DNA from: an uncultured Clostridia bacterium
GTDB lineage: Bacteria > Bacillota_A > Clostridia > Christensenellales > CAG-138
NCBI GenBank assembly: GCA_946539625.1
Contig: CAMNHT010000002.1
Location: 1-31,129 of the forward strand
Direction of reading: 5' to 3'
Length of the DNA: 31,129 nucleotides
Every line of letters begins with the position of its first letter. Within the stretch, counting starts at the first letter, position 1. Below, piece by piece: positions 1 through 6,270 of this stretch. The notes under the pieces were generated by a model, which made no database searches, was not told the origin of the DNA, and worked only from the letters and a program-made list of their open reading frames with translations. The translations under genes and the position numbers were made by a program.

Positions 1-386
1 TCGCCCGGCTCGGGCAGCGGCTCCATGGTGGTCTCTGCCTGCATGGGCGGCTGCTCTGCAGGCATGACCGGTTCCTGCGGTTTTGTACCGCGCAAGCCGC
101 CCGTGCCGATCAGCAGCACAACGACAAGGATCACGGCTGCCGCGGAGACCGCGGTGAGACCGTACGCAAGCCAGCGGTGCGCGCGCTTTACCGGCTGTGG
201 CTGCTCCGAAGGCGCTTCGGAAGCAGTCCGTTTCGGTTCCTTCCGGTTTCCGTTCAGCGCGGCGTCAAAGCGCGCCTGTGCCGCTTCCGGGATCGGTTCT
301 GAGCACGGCTCGATGCGCGCGCCCTGCTCCTCGGCGTCCAGTATGATCGCTTCCTTCAGCAGTTTATCAAAATCTTTATTCCGCAT
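1..386 (-). CDS. Membrane-anchored anti-sigma-like protein (partial, C-terminus outside window)
   Basis: The frame starts at 386 and runs off the window edge, giving 128 residues. An N-terminal cytoplasmic part of about 70 residues (start MRNKDFDKLLKEAI) is polar and acidic then basic. One membrane segment follows at about residues 73-94 (LAYGLTAVSAAAVILVVV), and then a Pro/Glu/Met-rich outer linker begins. The start overlaps the last 11 bases of the upstream ECF sigma gene, which indicates translational coupling. Genes placed this way after an ECF sigma factor usually encode its membrane anti-sigma factor, with the cytoplasmic part holding the sigma factor and the outside part sensing a signal. 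I infer that role from position and topology; no zinc-binding HxxxCxxC motif is visible, so it is not a classic ZAS-type anti-sigma factor. The identity of the ectodomain is unknown because it is cut. Confidence 0.7.
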   Translation of the reverse strand, partial: MRNKDFDKLLKEAIILDAEEQGARIEPCSEPIPEAAQARFDAALNGNRKEPKRTASEAPSEQPQPVKRAHRWLAYGLTAVSAAAVILVVVLLIGTGGLRGTKPQEPVMPAEQPPMQAETTMEPLPEPG

Positions 387-918
387 AGCCGTTCTCCTTG
401 CAAAGCTTCAGCACGGCACGGCGCGCGCGCATCAGGTACACGCGCACCGTCGCCTTCGAAACGCCGAGCGCCTTTGCGATCTCGCCGTCCTTTAGCTCGA
501 GCAGATACTTATAACGCAGTACGTCCTTTAAGCTGTCCGGAAGCCTTGAAAACGCGTCCTTGACCTCGGCAACGGTGAGACAGCTGATCGCCTGTTCCTC
601 GACGGACGCCGTTTCATCCGGCACGTTGAGCTCCTCCGTCGGCAGTGCCTGTGTTCCGTCCTTTTTCAGGCGATTCAGCGCGTTTCGTTTCGTTGCGGTC
701 AAAAGATAGACCGCGCGGGCGTTTTCGGGCAGGCCTTTCAGCGTGTCGATCTTTTTCATGCAGCGCACGAACGTATCCTGCACGACGTCCTCCGCGGCGT
801 TCGGTTCGCGCAAAATTCCGATTGCCGTACGCTTCATGCGGTGATAGTTCGACGCGAACAGATCACTTAGCATTGCGCGATCCGCTTCGCTTTCCAGAAT
901 CAGCAGCAGTAAAATCAT
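376..918 (-). CDS. RNA polymerase sigma-70 factor, ECF subfamily
   Basis: The 180-residue product has the two-domain ECF layout. Region 2 lies at about residues 18-75, including AEDVVQDTFVRCMKK, the conserved -10 recognition/core-binding stretch. Region 4 lies at about 115-172 and carries a helix-turn-helix (DGEIAKALGVSKATVRVYL) that would read a -35 element. There is no region 1 or 3. A GGGGG-containing ribosome binding site lies about 12 bases before the start. The short hydrophobic N-terminus (MILLLLILESEADRAM) resembles starts of other Clostridia ECF factors. The gene overlaps the downstream membrane protein by 11 bases, a usual sigma/anti-sigma arrangement. A promoter at 952-981 with an AAC-type -35 and GTC-type -10 suggests that it transcribes itself. 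The target regulon is not visible. Confidence 0.92.
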   Translation of the reverse strand: MILLLLILESEADRAMLSDLFASNYHRMKRTAIGILREPNAAEDVVQDTFVRCMKKIDTLKGLPENARAVYLLTATKRNALNRLKKDGTQALPTEELNVPDETASVEEQAISCLTVAEVKDAFSRLPDSLKDVLRYKYLLELKDGEIAKALGVSKATVRVYLMRARRAVLKLCKENGYAE

Positions 919-951
919 CGGATAAATGTCCCCCTTTGACCTCTTTGCTTA

Positions 952-981
952 TTAGACAATCCGGCGGGCAAAAATGTTACA
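952..981 (-). promoter_or_regulatory. Candidate ECF-type autoregulatory promoter
   Basis: On the minus strand a TGTAACA -35 element (981-975) is separated by 17 bases from GTCTAA (957-952). An AAC-containing -35 with a GTC-containing -10 is the common pattern of ECF sigma promoters and differs from TTGACA/TATAAT seen elsewhere in the window. It lies 34 bases upstream of the ECF sigma start. Assignment to this particular sigma factor is an inference. Confidence 0.55.
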
Positions 982-1019
982 TCGTTTTGGCAAAAAGTTT
1001 GCGGCAGCGGATCATAAGG

Positions 1020-1216
1020 CGCGACCCGAAAGATGCTTGCATTTCAATCGACTACCCCTCAGTCTCCTTCGGAGCCAGCTCCCCTGACAAGGGGAGCTCA
1101 GAATCGGTGGACGGCAGGGATGTTGTGTTCCGCACGATCCGTTATTGTGAAGCCTGACGGGATGCCGAGGGCGTCAGCCCCTACGAGTTTCACCGAATTG
1201 TAGGGGAATATCCCAT
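1020..1216. repeat. Intergenic palindromic repeats (two units)
   Basis: This lies in the gene-free stretch 919-1562. The first unit holds a 9-bp hairpin, AGCTCCCCT (1077-1085) and its complement at 1090-1098, next to CTCCTTCGGAGCC. The second unit contains CTGACG/CGTCAG (1153-1158 and 1172-1177) followed by CCCCTAC/GTAGGGG (1178-1184 and 1200-1206). No reading frame with a ribosome binding site is present. The pattern is that of short dispersed intergenic repeats of Clostridia genomes; copy number cannot be judged here. Confidence 0.55.
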
Positions 1217-1329
1217 TTCCCCGCGCCGCTTTTAAATCGCTTGACGGGGCGTCGGGGTCGACTTAACCACTCCACTACGTTCCGTATAGCGGTGCCGTCG
1301 CGTGTTGAATCACGCGTCACCATCTCCCC

Positions 1330-1559
1330 TACGGGCCGTTGGCGCAATCTTGCCCTTCCTGTGCAAGGGAGGGTGGATCGCGAAGCGAGACGGGAGGGTT
1401 GTCGTACCCCGTTCCGCTTCTCGGTAGACGGCAGTTTACTGTTTAGAGTGATAAGTTATGAGTTCGCCGGAGGCAAACGTTATGATTTGATTGCCTTGCT
1501 ATGCAAACTGTAAACTCTAAACTGCTAATTTGCCGCAGGCATCATAACTCTAAACTCTC
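1330..1559. repeat. Intergenic repeat block with two further palindromic units
   Basis: One unit around 1342-1402 has CTTGC/GCAAG arms (1349-1353 and 1373-1377) followed by a CGCGAAGCG core and a G-rich tail. A second, AT-richer unit spans about 1434-1559: GTTTAGAGTGATAAGTTATGA on the left is answered by CATAACTCTAAAC on the right, and AGTTTAC/GTAAACT copies lie between them. Nothing here looks coding. The AT-rich unit ends right at the MATE gene's stop codon, so it could also serve as that gene's 3' end. Confidence 0.5.
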
Positions 1560-1562
1560 GTG

Positions 1563-2924
1563 TCACTCCTCCGCGTCCGGGAAGGAAAGATGCTTTTTGA
1601 AAAAGAAGATGAGAAACGGAATCGAAACGAGGAAGGTCAATAGATCCGCTGCCGCCTGCGTCGCCGTGATGCCCTCGAGTCCGAAGAGGTACGGCAGCAG
1701 AAACACGAGCGGCACGAAGAAGATCCCCTGTCGGCAGGAGGCAAGGATCGTTGCGCCGACGGCAAAGCCGAGCGATTGATAGAGCTGATTGACGTAGGTG
1801 GAAAAGCCCATCAGCGGGATCGTGACGCAGAGGAACCGCAGCATCATGCTTCCGATGCGCACGACCTCCGGATCGTCTCTGAACCACACCATGATCGGCT
1901 CGCGGAAGAACAGGACCGCCGCCGCGATCGCAAGACCGATCACCGTCATGGAAACCGTGGCGTACCAAAAGACCTTCTTTACGCGCGAATAGCGCTTTGC
2001 GCCGAAGCAGTACCCCGCGATCGGCTGAAAGCCCTGCCCGACGCCGAGCACGATGTGCCGCACAAACATATAGAGCTTGTTCGCAATCGAGATCGCCGCG
2101 ACCGCCGCTGCGCCGAACGGCGCCGCCTGGATGTTGAGGAGCGCCGAGGACAGGCTTGCCATGCCCTGCCGGAACAGCGTCGGAACGCCCATGCGAACAA
2201 TGCGCAGATAGACGGACGCCTTCCTTCCGATATACTTCGGACGCAGGCGCACGATGCTGCGGTCTCTGAAAAAGATGATCGCCATGATGACGAAGCTTGT
2301 CATCTGAGAAAGCATTGTCGCAAGCGCCGCGCCGGCAATCCCCATTTTGAACGTGAAGATCAGAAGCGGGTCGATAAACAGGTTCAGCACGCCGCCCGTA
2401 ATCATGGCGATCATCGAGTACAACGCCTGCCCTTCGGACCTTAGGATATTATTCAGCACGAACGCCGACGTCATAAACGGCGCGGCGATCAGGATATAAC
2501 GTGCGTAATCCACGGCATACGGAATGACCTCGTCGCGCGCGCCGATGAGATGCACCAGCGGACGCAGAAAGACCAGTCCCAGCACGCCGATCACCGCGCC
2601 CGCGATCACGCTCATCAGCGCGGCGGAGGTACCGACCTCGCTTGCGTCGTCCACGCGTCTCTGCCCGAGCATCGGCGAGATCAGGCTTGTTGCGCCCATG
2701 CCGATGCTGCCGCCGGTCGCCTGAATGATCGCCATCAGTGAAAAGACAACACCGACCGCCGCGGACGCCGCCGTGTCGATCTTTGCGACAAAGTACGTGT
2801 CCGCGGTATTGTAGATGACGGTGATGAGCTGGATCAGCACCGTCGGCGCCGCCTTTTTGAACAGCAGCCGCCCGATCGGCTCGGTCAGCATCTGCTGCCG
2901 CTGCTGTTCGCTGCTTACATGCAT
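1563..2924 (-). CDS. MATE family multidrug efflux transporter
   Basis: The 453-residue product is an integral membrane protein of the usual MATE length, with about twelve hydrophobic segments and an internal two-fold repeat. The start MLTEPIGRLLFKKAAPTVL and the following NTADTYFVAK and GATSLISPMLGQ stretches match the N-terminal half of MepA/NorM-like pumps, which expel cationic drugs or metabolites using a sodium or proton gradient. The ribosome binding site (TAAGGAG) overlaps the stop codon of the upstream nitroreductase gene; the gap is 15 bases, so the two are one operon. The substrate cannot be predicted. The C-terminus ends in a short charged tail after the last membrane segment, as expected for a complete protein. 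Confidence 0.93.
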   Translation of the reverse strand: MHVSSEQQRQQMLTEPIGRLLFKKAAPTVLIQLITVIYNTADTYFVAKIDTAASAAVGVVFSLMAIIQATGGSIGMGATSLISPMLGQRRVDDASEVGTSAALMSVIAGAVIGVLGLVFLRPLVHLIGARDEVIPYAVDYARYILIAAPFMTSAFVLNNILRSEGQALYSMIAMITGGVLNLFIDPLLIFTFKMGIAGAALATMLSQMTSFVIMAIIFFRDRSIVRLRPKYIGRKASVYLRIVRMGVPTLFRQGMASLSSALLNIQAAPFGAAAVAAISIANKLYMFVRHIVLGVGQGFQPIAGYCFGAKRYSRVKKVFWYATVSMTVIGLAIAAAVLFFREPIMVWFRDDPEVVRIGSMMLRFLCVTIPLMGFSTYVNQLYQSLGFAVGATILASCRQGIFFVPLVFLLPYLFGLEGITATQAAADLLTFLVSIPFLIFFFKKHLSFPDAEE

Positions 2925-2939
2925 GCCCCGAAAAACTCC

Positions 2940-3605
2940 TTACCGTTCTGCTTCGATCGGCTCCCCTGCGCCGATCTCGTAATGGTACTGCACGATGCCG
3001 AGGTCGATCTGTGTGTACGGACCGGAAAGCGCTCTGACCGTCGCTCTTCCGTCCTTCCATGTGAAGCGGAAGCGCTGCTGATTGATCGCAGTGGGTGCAA
3101 GGAGTGCCGCCTCCACGCCTTTTCGGAACGAATCCGGCGCGTCTCCTTCGATCTCCGTCACGTCTTCAAAGGTCTTGCTCTTATGCGGCTTGCCGGGCTT
3201 TGAAGCGTAGCCGATCGAGATGATCGCGGCAAGCGCTTCGCCGTCGTTCAGAAGCTTTTTGACGTTTTTCTTTTTATACGAGCCCGCGATCCAGCAGGTA
3301 TTCAGACCCAACGTTTCTGCAAGCAAAACAAGCCGCTCTCCGAAGTATCCCGCAAGGCGATAGAGATCGTCCGTATCGGGTCCCGCAAGTGCGATGTAAT
3401 TGTCGGCGTTTTCGAACGCGCCGTAGCTTGCCCAAAGCCCCTTGACCGCGTTCGGGTCGTTCAAAACGAGGCGGATACTTAGACCGCTCTCTTCGTTGCA
3501 CGCCGCGATCTCGTCCTCGAGAGCCTTTTTCACCTCGCCGTCGATCGGGCGCTTCAGATACTGACGCACGGAATGCCGCGCGTCGATCGCTTCACGGATC
3601 GTCAT
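2940..3605 (-). CDS. Nitroreductase family protein (FMN-binding, TM1586-like)
   Basis: The 221-residue product begins with IREAIDARHSVRQYLKRPI, the typical FMN-phosphate-binding start of nitroreductases. It has a central GYFGERLVLLAETLGLNTCWI helix and a C-terminal PTAINQQRFRF stretch. The spacing and the repeated half-domain match the TM1586-type branch better than classical NfsB. These soluble flavoproteins use NAD(P)H to reduce nitro-compounds, quinones or similar acceptors; the physiological substrate is unknown. It is first in an operon with a MATE pump, suggesting reduction plus export of a toxic compound (inference). A strong promoter at 3635-3664 and a GGGAGG ribosome binding site precede the start. 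Confidence 0.88.
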   Translation of the reverse strand: MTIREAIDARHSVRQYLKRPIDGEVKKALEDEIAACNEESGLSIRLVLNDPNAVKGLWASYGAFENADNYIALAGPDTDDLYRLAGYFGERLVLLAETLGLNTCWIAGSYKKKNVKKLLNDGEALAAIISIGYASKPGKPHKSKTFEDVTEIEGDAPDSFRKGVEAALLAPTAINQQRFRFTWKDGRATVRALSGPYTQIDLGIVQYHYEIGAGEPIEAER

Positions 3606-3634
3606 GGGTCTGTCCTCCCTTGTTTGCTGCTTCT

Positions 3635-3664
3635 ATTATAGTATGCCGAGGTGTCCCTTGTCAA
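3635..3664 (-). promoter_or_regulatory. SigA-type promoter of the nitroreductase/MATE operon
   Basis: On the minus strand TTGACA (3664-3659) is followed after 18 bases by TATAAT (3640-3635). Both hexamers are perfect consensus. The expected transcript start is about 20-30 bases before the nitroreductase start codon. Confidence 0.85.
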
Positions 3665-3674
3665 ACGACAGCCG

Positions 3675-3703
3675 TTGCAAATCGCGGCGAAGTTCGGTAT
3701 AAT
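3675..3703 (+). promoter_or_regulatory. SigA-type promoter of the HAD phosphatase gene
   Basis: TTGCAA (3675-3680) is followed after 17 bases by TATAAT (3698-3703). A GGGAGG ribosome binding site at 3715-3720 and the ATG at 3726 follow. Its -35 lies only 10 bases from the -35 of the divergent nitroreductase promoter. Confidence 0.82.
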
Positions 3704-3725
3704 AGGGAAAAACAGGGAGGCAGAT

Positions 3726-4391
3726 ATGATCCGAAGCGTCATTTTTGATATGGACGGTCTGATGTTCGACACCGAGCTGCTCTACGTGCGCGCGCTCGAG
3801 GAATACGTGGGACCGAAAACCGGCGTCGCGTTCCCGCGCGAGAACATACTCCGTACGCTCGGCTGCAACCACGCGGATTTTCTGCGGTTGTTTCCGGAGC
3901 TGTTCGGAACCGCGATAAGCCCCGAAGAATGCACCGCGCTTGTCACCGAATGGATGACTGAGGAGATTCTTGAAAACGGCGTGCCGACGAAGCCCGGGCT
4001 GTACACGCTTTTGGACGCGCTGAAAGCAAACGGGATCCGCATTGCGCTTGCGACCGGCACAAGCCGTCCGATCGCGCTTGAATATCTCAGGCGCACCGAT
4101 ACGCTCCGATACTTCGACGCGTTCGCGTTCGGCGATCAGGTCACGCACGGCAAGCCGAACCCGGAGATCTTCCTGCTGGCGTGCGATTCCCTCGGCGCAA
4201 AGCCCGAAACCACCGCCGTCTTCGAGGATTCGATCAACGGTCTTCGGGCGGCGCATGCGGGCGGATTCTTTTCGATCTGTGTGCCGGATCTTGTCGATCC
4301 TCTGCCTTATCTCGATTTTACGCCGGACGCGGTGCTGCATACGCTCGACGAGGCGATCCCTCTGCTTCTCGATCCCCCCGGGGCGGATTGA
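3726..4391 (+). CDS. HAD family hydrolase, beta-phosphoglucomutase/phosphatase-like
   Basis: The 221-residue product carries all HAD motifs. Motif I is FDMDGLMFDTE (nucleophile Asp8, acid/base Asp10), motif II is LATGTSRP, and the C-terminal motif is KPNPEIF with FEDSINGLRAA. An alpha-helical C1 cap lies between motifs I and II, as in PgmB, phosphoglycolate phosphatase and related sugar phosphatases. The enzyme would be cytoplasmic and magnesium dependent. The start at 3726 is chosen because a GGGAGG ribosome binding site lies 5 bases before it; a longer in-frame extension has no such site and would overlap the promoter. The stop codon is embedded in the -35 of the next promoter. The substrate is not predictable. 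Confidence 0.88.
   Translation: MIRSVIFDMDGLMFDTELLYVRALEEYVGPKTGVAFPRENILRTLGCNHADFLRLFPELFGTAISPEECTALVTEWMTEEILENGVPTKPGLYTLLDALKANGIRIALATGTSRPIALEYLRRTDTLRYFDAFAFGDQVTHGKPNPEIFLLACDSLGAKPETTAVFEDSINGLRAAHAGGFFSICVPDLVDPLPYLDFTPDAVLHTLDEAIPLLLDPPGAD
4372..4388. promoter_or_regulatory. Candidate CsoR-type operator (GC palindrome)
   Basis: The imperfect palindrome ATCCCCCCGGGGCGGAT ends on the first base of the -35 hexamer of the promoter driving the ECF S-component and CsoR genes. CsoR/RcnR-family operators are known for G/C tracts flanked by short inverted arms. It also lies inside the last codons of the HAD gene, so coding constraint alone could produce it. Confidence 0.35.
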
Positions 4392-4416
4392 CAAATTTTA
4401 CGGCGTTTTCTATAAT
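4388..4416 (+). promoter_or_regulatory. Perfect SigA-type promoter for the ECF S-component/CsoR operon
   Basis: TTGACA (4388-4393), a 17-base spacer and TATAAT (4411-4416) are an exact match to the housekeeping consensus. The -35 contains the stop codon of the upstream HAD gene. A GAGAGGG ribosome binding site follows at about 4431-4437. Confidence 0.9.
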
Positions 4417-4444
4417 AAGAACAGTTTACAGAGAGGGCAATGAA

Positions 4445-4999
4445 ATGAACAGCAACCTGAAAAAAATGATTTACGCCGCGCTTTGTCTTGCGCTGTGCAT
4501 CGTGCTTCCGTTTTTGACCGGAAACAACCGCATGCTCGGCAACATCCTTTGCCTGATGCACATTCCGGTGTTGCTGTGCGGGTTCATCTGCGGCTGGCCG
4601 TGGGGGCTTGCCGTCGGCGCGATCGCGCCGCTTCTCCGTTCGGTCACGATCGGCATGCCGCCGTTGTTTCCGACCGCCGTTGCGATGGCGTTTGAGCTTG
4701 CCGTTTACGGTCTCGTCAGCGGTCTTCTATACCGTGCGCTTCCGAAAAAGCTATGGGCGATCTACGTTGCTCTGATCGTCGCCATGCTTGCAGGACGGCT
4801 CGTTTCCGGCGCCGTGCAGTTCGCGTTCATGGGTCTTTTCCATACGCAGTATTCGATACAGACGTTCCTTACTGCGTCGTTTGTCACGCCGTGGCCGGGC
4901 ATCATCATCCAACTCGTTCTGATCCCCGCAATCGTCTTTGCGCTCCAAAAAGCGGGGCTGCTCCCCGAAAGCAGTGTTAAACGGGAGTCGAGGTCATGA
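4445..4999 (+). CDS. ECF transporter S component (substrate-binding membrane subunit)
   Basis: The 184-residue product is almost wholly hydrophobic, with about six membrane segments, the size and layout of ECF-transporter S components. Recognisable stretches are MHIPVLLCGFICGWPWGLAVG and LVSGLLYRALPKK. S components bind a vitamin or trace nutrient with high affinity and hand it to a shared energising module (EcfT plus two EcfA ATPases) that is not encoded in this window. The substrate is not evident; the sequence does not let me separate pantothenate, folate, niacin or metal types. The start at 4445 follows a GAGAGGG ribosome binding site; an ATG four bases earlier is immediately followed by a stop. 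The gene overlaps the CsoR gene by four bases (ATGA), so the two are translationally coupled. Confidence 0.82.
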   Translation: MNSNLKKMIYAALCLALCIVLPFLTGNNRMLGNILCLMHIPVLLCGFICGWPWGLAVGAIAPLLRSVTIGMPPLFPTAVAMAFELAVYGLVSGLLYRALPKKLWAIYVALIVAMLAGRLVSGAVQFAFMGLFHTQYSIQTFLTASFVTPWPGIIIQLVLIPAIVFALQKAGLLPESSVKRESRS

Positions 5000-5301
5000 A
5001 CGGACACGCAGAACATCCGGCGGAAACGACACATTTGCATTCGCATACGCAGACGAAGGAAGTCTCAAACCGTCTTTCCCGGGCGATCGGGCATCTCACA
5101 TCGGTGAAAAAGATGGTCGAGGACGGGCGCGACTGCTCCGAAGTGCTTGTGCAGATTGCGGCGGTGCGCGCCGCGCTCGGCTCCGTCAGCAAGATCATCC
5201 TGAAGGATCACATCGAGCACTGCATCGTCCATGCCGTCGAGGAGAACGACCGTGAAGCGATCACCGAGCTTGAAAACGCCATTGACAAGCTGCTGAAATA
5301 A
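4996..5301 (+). CDS. CsoR/RcnR-family metal-sensing transcriptional repressor
   Basis: The 101-residue all-helical protein matches the CsoR/RcnR (DUF156) family over residues about 20-100. The metal ligands align as Cys47 (DCSEVL), His72 and Cys76 (DHIEHC), the Cys-His-Cys set of copper(I)-sensing CsoR rather than the His-rich set of RcnR. A 20-residue N-terminal extension contains five histidines (His4, His7, His13, His15, His17), which could bind additional metal. These repressors release DNA upon metal binding. It overlaps the ECF S-component gene by four bases, so it probably controls its own operon, and a GC palindrome sits next to the operon promoter. No copper ATPase or copper chaperone gene is nearby, which is unusual for a copper sensor. 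A terminator follows. Confidence 0.9.
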   Translation: MNGHAEHPAETTHLHSHTQTKEVSNRLSRAIGHLTSVKKMVEDGRDCSEVLVQIAAVRAALGSVSKIILKDHIEHCIVHAVEENDREAITELENAIDKLLK

Positions 5302-5323
5302 AACCAAATAACGGGAACAACAC

Positions 5324-5368
5324 GCCGTTTGCATCCCCCCTCTGGGCTTGTGGACGGCATGTTTTTTT
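5324..5368 (+). terminator. Rho-independent terminator after the CsoR gene
   Basis: GCCGTTTGCA (5324-5333) pairs with TGTGGACGGC (5349-5358), allowing G-T pairs, and seven T follow at 5362-5368. It ends the ECF-S/CsoR operon. Confidence 0.7.
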
Positions 5369-5382
5369 GATACGATATCAAA
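5366..5382. promoter_or_regulatory. Operator-like palindrome TTTGATA-CGA-TATCAAA
   Basis: This perfect 7-bp inverted repeat with a 3-base centre overlaps the T tract of the preceding terminator and lies 27 bases before the next start codon. A weak -10-like TACGAT (5371-5376) sits inside it, so a bound protein could block transcription. The binding protein is unknown and the match could be fortuitous. Confidence 0.35.
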
Positions 5383-5409
5383 CAAGAAATAACCTTGGGA
5401 GGTACGGAT

Positions 5410-5817
5410 ATGGCATGTTTTTTGGTTCCGATGGCGGAAGCGATCGTGACGACGGTCGTGCAGAAGGTCGTTGAAAAGAAGGAAAAAAAGGCGGGCGTCG
5501 AGACTGTCACGAGCGCCGACGGTTACAGAATGGAAACGCTTCCGTTCAGTAAAAAGATCGGTTGGCTGAACAAGCTCCTGTGGGGCGGTTCCGCGCTTTT
5601 AGCGTTCGAGCATCTCTGGCACGGTGAGATCGTTCCGTTCTTCCCGTTCCTCACGGCAGCGCAGGAGGGGCCGGAGGCGGTTTCCGAAATGCTCGGTGAG
5701 ATGAGCACGGTGGGCGTTTCTATGGCGGCGCTGATCACGGTCGTATGGGTCGGCATGCTGCTCGTTACAAAACTGATGCAGAAGAAGGCGCTGAAGGCGA
5801 TCCCTGCGGCAGAGTAA
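5410..5817 (+). CDS. Hypothetical membrane protein, 135 residues
   Basis: I do not recognise a characterised family. The N-terminus (MACFLVPMAEAIVTTVVQKV) is weakly hydrophobic and is followed by a charged Lys/Glu stretch (residues about 21-28). Two likely membrane segments lie at about residues 55-69 (with WLNKLLWGGSALLAFEHLWHG) and 101-122. The two histidines (His68, His71) at the end of the first segment could be functional. The start is ATG 5410 with GGGAGG at 5397-5402; an upstream TTG in frame would place the start before that site. The next gene begins 12 bases after its stop, so both form a two-gene operon of small membrane proteins. Confidence 0.75.
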   Translation: MACFLVPMAEAIVTTVVQKVVEKKEKKAGVETVTSADGYRMETLPFSKKIGWLNKLLWGGSALLAFEHLWHGEIVPFFPFLTAAQEGPEAVSEMLGEMSTVGVSMAALITVVWVGMLLVTKLMQKKALKAIPAAE

Positions 5818-5829
5818 GGAGAAGCCCAT

Positions 5830-6147
5830 ATGACTCTGCTGGTTTCCTTATTTGCGGCGCTGATCACGACCGCGATCTGGTATAAAAGGCAGCCGGACAA
5901 CGAAATGCGGCTCGGCATCCTCTGCTGGCTCTTCTGGGGCGCGTCGCTGATGTGGCTTGTCGACGCGATCTTCGAATACGCGGAAGCAGGCGCGGAATAC
6001 TTTACGCCCGCGCTCAAAGACATGGCAAACGACCTGTTCCTCGGGCTTTCCGTCGTCGCGCTTGCCATGGTCATCTGGCTTGTCGTGCTTCTGATCAAAG
6101 ACCCGAAGGGCGTCATCAGGGGCAAGCTCCTGAAGAAAAAGCAATAA
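5830..6147 (+). CDS. Hypothetical small membrane protein, 105 residues
   Basis: The 105-residue product is predicted to span the membrane three times: residues about 1-17 (MTLLVSLFAALITTAIW), 29-47 (including CWLFWGASLMWLVDAIF) and 68-88 (LSVVALAMVIWLVVLLI). An acidic loop lies between segments two and three and the C-terminus is basic (ends KLLKKKQ), which points to a cytoplasmic tail. An AAGGAG ribosome binding site overlaps the end of the preceding gene, 12 bases upstream, so the two are co-transcribed and could form a complex. No characterised domain is recognised and the function is unknown. A terminator follows. Confidence 0.75.
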   Translation: MTLLVSLFAALITTAIWYKRQPDNEMRLGILCWLFWGASLMWLVDAIFEYAEAGAEYFTPALKDMANDLFLGLSVVALAMVIWLVVLLIKDPKGVIRGKLLKKKQ

Positions 6148-6162
6148 TCAAAGAAATATACC

Positions 6163-6191
6163 AAAGCGCTGGAGAAATCCTGCGCTTTTTT
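6163..6191 (+). terminator. Rho-independent terminator after the small membrane protein pair
   Basis: AAAGCGC (6163-6169) and GGA (6171-6173) pair with TCC (6178-6180) and GCGCTTT (6182-6188) around a GAAA loop, with one T-T mismatch, followed by more T. Confidence 0.8.
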
Positions 6192-6199
6192 GATATAAT
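6170..6199 (+). promoter_or_regulatory. Possible promoter for the second ECF sigma operon
   Basis: TATAAT (6194-6199) lies directly behind the terminator, with a poor TGGAGA 18 bases upstream as -35. It would leave a leader of about 70 bases before the sigma gene. That leader contains the palindrome AAACCGGTTT (6248-6257), a possible operator. Confidence 0.35.
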
Positions 6200-6270
6200 T
6201 TCAAAAGCCATGTCCGACTTTTTGATTTTCGGGGCTCTTATAAGGTGAAACCGGTTTTTTAGAGGTAACT

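Noticed and set aside
1241..1779. Short plus-strand open frames in the repeat block
   Set aside because: No ribosome binding sites, sequence explained by palindromic repeats, and one runs into the MATE gene antisense.
4396..4444. Riboswitch upstream of the ECF S component
   Set aside because: The promoter leaves a leader of only about 20 bases, too short for a known vitamin riboswitch.
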